Source: Elymus sibiricus (lineage: Eukaryota; Streptophyta; Magnoliopsida; Poales; Poaceae). Taken from it: a DNA stretch of 64,000 nucleotides. The position numbers and the translations under genes were made by a program. The stretch spans positions 60,665,628 through 60,729,627 of the forward strand of contig CM077667.1 of assembly GCA_039707655.1 (NCBI GenBank), in the 5' to 3' direction. This document shows, one piece after another, positions 59,006-64,000 of the stretch. The notes beneath the pieces were generated by a model. That model worked only from the letters and a program-made list of their open reading frames with translations, ran no database searches and was not told the DNA's origin. Each line of letters begins with the position of its first letter. The first letter of the stretch is position 1.

Positions 59006-59989
59006 GTTATTGAGTTTTGTGTTGACTTTATTCCTGACCTTAAGTCGATTGTTGTTACTAAATCGCGGCATGAGGGGAGACTGCGTGGAAAAGGCACGCT
59101 TGGACCAAAATCAATAATATGTCGGGACGAGCATTCTTGGGCACAAGCACACTACACAGTTCTACAAAATTCTACCTTGGTGACCCCGTATATCGAGAAA
59201 CACATGGATATTATATGCTCCAAGAGCCCGGAGCAGTCTGACCCCTGGATTAAACGTACACACATTGAGGCTTTCGGCGGTTGGTTGCAAACACATCTCA
59301 TGAATGACGACATTGTTGAAGATGAGCTGTACTTGTTGGCCAAGAGACCATCTTCGACTATATTGACTTTCCAAGGATACGAGATAAACGGGAATACATT
59401 TTACACGATCGCCCAAGATAAAAAGAGCACCAACCAAAATAGTTGTGTATGCTTTGATGATGCAGCAAACACCAATAGGGAAAAGTACACATATTATGGT
59501 TACATAGAGGAGATATGGGAACTTGACTATGGAAGTGATTTGAAGGTCCCTTTGTTCCGGTGCAAATGGGTCAATCTGACTGGAGGAGGGGTAATGGTAG
59601 ACCGGCAGTACGGAATGACAACAGTGGATCTCAACAATCTTGGGTACACAGAGGAACCATTCGTCCTAGCCAATGATGTGGCACAGGTTTTCTATGTGAA
59701 GGACATGTCTACCAAACCAAGAAAAGGAAAAGATAAGAAAGCGGATACATCATACGATGAGCCAAAGCTCCACATAGTTCTTTCAGGGAAAAGAAACATC
59801 GTGGGAGTGGAGGACAAGACAGACATGTCAACAGATTATGAAAAGTTTGATGAAATTCCTCCCTTCACAGTGAAGACTGACCCAAGCATCCTGTTAAATG
59901 ATGAAGATTGTCCATGGTTACAGCGCAATAAGCAAGGGACACACGAGAAGAAAATTTTTTATACCCCAAGATCCCACTCTGGGATGTGA
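59001..59989 (+). pseudogene. CACTA TNP2-type transposase, C-terminal part
   Basis: The frame resumes with VIEFCVDFIPDLKSI directly after the duplicated target and stays open for more than 320 codons to TGA at 59,989. It contains a DUF4216-like region (YTYYGYIEEIWELDY, VPLFRCKWVN, DRQYGMTTVDLNNLGY, FVLANDVAQVFYVKD). This is the best preserved third of the transposase. Confidence 0.9.
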
Positions 59990-61935
59990 TTGGCTTCACT
60001 GTCATCACTTTTCTTCTCTAGCGAGTAGCCGAGATGGTCCAGTTTGTACACGAAGTGTATCCAGTTTTTGTTGTATCCCTCTCAACTTTTTAACACATGC
60101 TGGGATTGTCATACCTTACCTCTTCATGCAAATATAATCCAGAGATTGTCTGTTTATATAAGGGTGTTTCCATCAAGATGTTAACTGAACTTCAAAACAA
60201 AACAAATCAGTTGGTTGTGATCACCTAATTGCCTAAGTTATTTGAGACCTAAAAACTTGGGCCTGTTAATACTCCTGACTGGAATGTCGTGATGTGAAAG
60301 AAAATGGTCATATAGGTCGCACGATGCGCTTTCATTGAGTGGGAAGTGTGCCCAGTAGTAGGATTGTCATATATTATTTAGATCATTAGGTAACCTTGGT
60401 TTGAACTTTGAAGCTAGAGACTTTGAAGGTTCGCTTTGCCCCTTGGTTGAGATTTACCATGGCGTTCATGCAACTAACTTTTATTTAGGTGTGATGTGAC
60501 TAACTTCGTCCTAAAAAGGTAACTTATTGAGCAGTTAACAATAATTCGGACATCACCACATGATCGCTTCAGAGTGAAGGCAACAACCTGCATGCAAAAA
60601 TTACAATCTCGCTGGTATATTTCTAGAGCTTGAGCCCATTCTTCAGTTTCCTGCAACATGGTTTATAAGCACTTAAGTGAATTTCAATTATTATTCTTAA
60701 TTCACTCTTCAGTCTTATTAAATAATTAATTGATTAGAAGAAATATCACTTGATAAGCTACTGTTCTTATGTTTGTTTACATGTAATAACAAGCACTTAA
60801 CATGCATAAACACATGCTACAGTAATTTGCATTCACGTAAGCTTATACTCCAAACTTGAGTGTGCAAAGGTGGTGCTACTTGAATTCTGCACCAACTAAT
60901 AATGGCCTTAGCTCTATGTTTCCTATAATTGAAACATGTTGCAGTATGCATTTGTATATGGCCATTGTATGCTTTATGATTCATGATCTACAATTAACCA
61001 GTTATGATCTCCATTTGTCTGATAAGAGAAGAGTACTATTATGTTCTCTCTTTTTTTTCTACTGATGAAACCGAAATACTACAGTACTGTCCTAGCTTTT
61101 GTCTTTTCCACTCTTGGTAATTTTGATAAGAACAGATTGTGTATTTGTTTCTTGGTCTCATACTAACCAGAGAGAACAATGATTGGTGCCTACCCTATGA
61201 AGATAAAATATTATCCGCATGCCATCTAAATAATTACCATTACTAGCATATTTAAGCATTTTTAAAATATATCATTTCTTTAACTGTTAATATATATGTA
61301 ATGCTGAATGTCCTTTTGCAGGCCCCTTAAGTCAATATCAGCTTGAAAATATATGTGCAAATAAACTGGCTTCACTAGACCCAAAGTTCAAGGAAGCTAT
61401 CAAAGTGAAAACCGAAAACCGAAAACCGAAAACCTGCTTTCGGTGTTTTCAGTTTTGATCTGAGAATTAGATGGTTATTAGCACAAAGAGCAATAAAGAT
61501 CAAGTTATATATGAAAGAGAAAAATATATTGTACTTTTGGTTAAAAGAAAGTGATGTTGTGTTTTATCAGCAGATAACCATATATACATAGAAAAGTAGC
61601 TGTGTAGAATTGGTTGTGCAACCGCAGGGCATATAATTTGCCAAAAGCCATAGGGAAGTTACCAGGGTGTTCACGGTAGAGTATCACTTAAATATATCTT
61701 ACATGACCATTGTCCAAGGTAGCCCTGAATTTAGCTAGGTTGTCTATGAACACTCTCTTTTTGTTGGCTAAACTCGTGGCCAGTGTAACAAGAAAGGATT
61801 ATAAGGAATAAATAACAGGAATGATGATTATTAAAGCTAGCCATGATGCCTTAAAAATTCATGTCATTTAGCTTAAAATTTAAATGTCCCATTATATTTA
61901 CTTTAATCTTAAATATTTTATGGTTAAAATAGACG
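59990..61935. other. AT-rich region before a Helitron-type end; exon-like scraps only
   Basis: No complete gene. An open stretch on + at 61,324-61,459 follows an acceptor-like TTTTGCAG and reads PLSQYQLENICANKLASLDP onward, so it may be a captured exon. A second exon-like stretch on - near 60,605-60,656 reads ETEEWAQALEIYQRD. The sequence GAAAACC repeats a few times at 61,408-61,435. The CACTA 3' end was not found here. Confidence 0.4.
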
Positions 61936-61967
61936 GACGCGGCAACGCGCGTCATCAATGATCTAGT
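61936..61967 (+). mobile_element. Helitron-type 3' terminus
   Basis: GACGCGGCAACGCGCGTC folds into a 6-base-pair GC-rich stem (61,936-61,953), followed nine bases later by CTAG (61,963-61,966) and T. This is the expected 3' end of a Helitron on the + strand. The 5' end was not identified. Confidence 0.65.
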
Positions 61968-62208
61968 AAAGAAATAAACCGGAAGGTGATCGAGGTGAGC
62001 ACGATACACCAGGGCGCGCCAGGCACCCCTGGTCATGCCCTGGTGGGTTGTGCCCACCTCGGACACCTTCCCGACTCCGTTTTCCTTCCATATGCTTGTT
62101 CCCCAAGAATAAAAATTCTCTATATATACCCCCGACTGTTTTGACGACCGCATCGCAGAAAAATCATCTGTTCTTGTTTCGTGTTGTTTTTCCTGCAGAT
62201 CTGAAAAT
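61968..62208 (+). promoter_or_regulatory. Promoter-like region of a retroelement fragment
   Basis: A GC-rich stretch (GGCGCGCCAGGCACCCCTGG) is followed by a TATA-like CTCTATATATACCC near 62,117-62,131. A leader to the ATG at 62,209 includes an acceptor-like TTTTCCTGCAG. The layout is like that of LTR promoters. Confidence 0.5.
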
Positions 62209-62610
62209 ATGTCGTCTCAAGATTCAGAGGGGGATCACTATGTTGCAGACCCAAAGATCTTTAGGGAAATTTACCCCTATCTATGGACCTCAGATGAGGA
62301 GGAGGACGCTGCCATGAAGGAAACAAAGGATGATAGCTCTGAGGAAGAGGATGAGCCATTACCTCAACCCGGAGACATGCATGTGGAATTCAAGAAGTCA
62401 AGCCTCCCTAGAAGATACAAACCTGAGGTCCAATTTATCCCATCTCGTTTTCTGCAGGAGAGCAAGGCGGCGTTATGCAAAAAGATATTAAAGCTTGAGT
62501 TGGAGAATGATGATCTAAGGGAGGAAAATTTTATGCTTAAATATAAGTTGAAGAAGAAGGCTACATCATCACCGCCACCTTCTTCATCACCACCACCAAA
62601 GGAGACTTGA
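62209..62610 (+). CDS. Small acidic/coiled-coil ORF of a retroelement fragment
   Basis: An intact 133-aa frame starts MSSQDSEGDHYVADPKIF. It has an acidic middle (SSEEEDEPLPQPGDMHVEF), a basic patch (SLPRRYKP), a helix-prone stretch rich in Leu, Glu and Lys (CKKILKLELENDDL), and a Ser/Pro tail ending PPPKET. I do not recognise a function. Similar ORFs occur in abundant wheat retroelements, to my memory. A purine tract AAGCTTGGGGGAGGTGCCCC follows at about 62,648. No protease or polymerase is present. Confidence 0.6.
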   Translation: MSSQDSEGDHYVADPKIFREIYPYLWTSDEEEDAAMKETKDDSSEEEDEPLPQPGDMHVEFKKSSLPRRYKPEVQFIPSRFLQESKAALCKKILKLELENDDLREENFMLKYKLKKKATSSPPPSSSPPPKET

Positions 62611-63575
62611 GCACACGGGTATGGGCACTCCCCTTGGCTTGAGCCAAGCTTGGGGGAGGTGCCCCGGTATCGTATCACCATCACTTTTATTCACCTTTAC
62701 CTATTTTAGTTCGATCTTTAGTTTTCCTTTGCTTTAGTCGAATAAACGTTTAGCATGATCTATTTTCATGTGTTAGTTTCGTGGCCTATCTATCTATGTA
62801 ATCGAGTGAGAGTTATATAATAAAGTTTAGTTTGAGTTTTTGCCTCTCTACTTTCTTGTTGCAATCAAAATAAAAGGAAAAATAAATAAATGAAAAGAAT
62901 CATATGCTAATCTTATGGTGCGTAATGACATCACATAAGGAAAAGTATAAGTAGTAAAATTTATTGGAGATTAACAAACATAGCATTGGTCAATGATGCA
63001 ATTCATGAAAGAATTAATAAGGGAAGAGAAGATTCACATGCAAATACACCATCTTGGACATCTTTTATGATTGTGAGCCCCCATCAAATATTATATGTCA
63101 AAATTGTTGACGTTGGAAAAGGAAGACAACGTAATGATTTATGTTTGTTCATATCCACATAGAAGTTATATTGTCATAGATCCTTCAACATGTGGTGCTT
63201 GCTCAATATCTTTGCTAGCCAAAAATTCCGCACTAAGTAGAGATACTACTTGTGCATCTAAAAACCCAAAGCCAAATTCATTCTTTGAGAGTCCACCATA
63301 CCTACCTACGGATCGAGTAAGATCCTTCAAGTAAGTTGTCATCGGTGCAAAAAGGCAATAAAAATTGCTCCAAAAAGTGTTTTGATCAATTAGTGTAAGA
63401 GAAAATTGAGCGCTATACGAACCTATGATGGCAAAGTAATAAAAGCGACGGACTGCATAATAAAGGTTTCTATCATAGGGGGCAATATAGCGTGACGTTC
63501 TTTTGCATTAAGGGATTGGGCATACATACCAAAAAGCGCATGACAACCTCTGCTTCCCTCTGCGAAGAGACTATC
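62611..63575 (+). other. 3' part of the retroelement fragment, non-coding
   Basis: AT-rich sequence beginning with a polypurine-like tract near 62,648-62,667. I found no supported coding region. It is cut by the LTR that starts at 63,576. Confidence 0.45.
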
Positions 63576-64000
63576 TGTGACGCCCCCAATTTTGACCGTA
63601 CGCTAATCATACACACAATGCGTACGACCAAGATTAGGGACTCACTGATTGATATCACAACACAACACTAGACACAAATTAAAGTCATACAGCTTCATAT
63701 TACAAGCCAGGGGCCTCGAGGGCTCGAATACAAAGCTCGACAAGCACGAGTCAGCAGAAGCAAATAATATCTGAGTACAGACATAAGTTAAACAAGTTTT
63801 GCCTTAAGAAGGCTAGCACAAACATAAGCAGCGGATCGAAAGAGGCGAGGCCTCCTACCTAGGAACCTCCTAACTACTCCTGAGCGTCGGCACTCTCCAC
63901 GTAGAAGTAGGCTCCAGCGGTGGTGTAGTAGTCGTCTCCGGCGTACTCCATCTCCTGGGCTCCATCGTCTGAACGCAGAATCGTATCGAGGGGGAAAGAG
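63576..64000 (-). mobile_element. Gypsy LTR, 3' end, antisense, runs off the window
   Basis: It begins TGTGACGCCCCC, the reverse complement of the LTR end GGGGGCGTCACA, and follows the 13,922-16,406 copy in reverse order with high similarity. It includes the exon-like piece at 63,874-63,968. The copy is closer to the 16-kb fragment than to the 36,975 element. Confidence 0.9.
63874..63968 (-). other. Exon-like coding piece in the antisense LTR
   Basis: On the minus strand it reads DDGAQEMEYAGDDYYTTAGA, then YFYVESADAQE and TAG. It is the same length as the 16,012 copy and differs by a few amino-acid changes, for example Leu to Ala, Tyr to Phe and Thr to Ser, with no frame damage. Confidence 0.5.

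Larger units (their letters stand above)
34584..59989 (+). mobile_element. CACTA (En/Spm-like) DNA transposon, split by two nested retroelements
   Basis: The 5' terminus is CACTAGTAGAAAACTGG at 34,584, followed by typical subterminal repeats, a TATA box, a small ORF and a TNP2-type transposase. The transposase is broken by a Gypsy element (36,975-50,731) and a non-autonomous retroelement (52,024-59,000), and its C-terminus ends at 59,989. I could not find the 3' CACTA end (TAGTG) before the window end, so it has been lost or cut off. Removing the two insertions leaves about 4.7 kb of CACTA sequence. Confidence 0.85.

Noticed and set aside
59990..64000. Search for the 3' CACTA end (TAGTG with TTAGTCCCGGTT-type repeats)
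   Set aside because: No such terminus or subterminal repeat was seen in this stretch, so no right border is claimed.

Overview
This window is repeat-rich grass DNA, most likely from the wheat tribe (Triticum, Aegilops or a relative). The grounds are a CACTA element with TTAGTCCCGGTT-type subterminal repeats, Stowaway MITEs, an Au-SINE-like tail, very long Gypsy LTRs and a non-autonomous retroelement whose LTR starts TGATACGTCTCC. All genes have plant GT-AG introns. No prokaryotic features, rRNA, tRNA or CRISPR were seen.

Layout. (1) About 255-13,925 is a Mutator-like element of roughly 13.7 kb with hairpin-type terminal inverted repeats. It carries two convergent genes that can both be assembled as open reading frames. 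The left gene (+, 1543-8871, 15 exons, 1,390 aa) is a Ulp1/SENP-type C48 cysteine protease with a complete His-Asp-Gln-Cys set. The right gene (-, 12729-9358, 3 coding exons, 872 aa) is a FAR1/MULE transposase. Its non-coding parts are filled with a short motif, GGTAAC (or GATAAC), and several introns carry tandem duplications of about 100 bp. (2) 13,922-16,900 holds LTR fragments of two retroelement families, one apparently inserted in the other. (3) 16,900-26,600 is mostly old repeats: a 50-bp tandem repeat, two Stowaway-like MITEs and a 1.6-kb Mutator-type element with a perfect 9-bp target duplication. It also holds a very small host gene, a DEVIL/ROTUNDIFOLIA-like peptide (19,902-20,045, -). 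(4) 26,646-28,980 (-) is a nine-exon, 501-aa replication protein A large-subunit-like gene. It is followed by a region ending in a Helitron-type 3' end at 31,566, which contains a decayed second DVL copy. (5) 31,570-34,580 contains a GTGTGGGCG-rich insertion, a LINE endonuclease fragment and retroelement debris.

(6) From 34,584 a CACTA (En/Spm-like) element begins with its CACTA terminus, subterminal repeats, a small two-exon ORF and a TNP2-type transposase pseudogene. Two retroelements split that pseudogene. One is a complete Gypsy element (36,975-50,731; LTRs of about 3.98 kb; target duplication AGCAC). The other is a non-autonomous gag-only element (52,024-59,000; LTRs of about 1.55 kb; target duplication AGGAG). 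The transposase reading resumes exactly after each one. (7) 59,990-61,966 ends in another Helitron-type terminus. A retroelement fragment with a small acidic ORF follows (62,209-62,610). The window closes with an antisense copy of the Gypsy LTR (63,576 to the end).

The most unusual parts are the large MULE (two open genes, dispersed GGTAAC motif, hairpin ends, a tandem exon duplication) and the conserved, frame-preserving exon-like pieces hidden inside the Gypsy LTRs. Gene models were built by hand from splice signals and frame continuity. Family names come from motif recognition, not from a database search.
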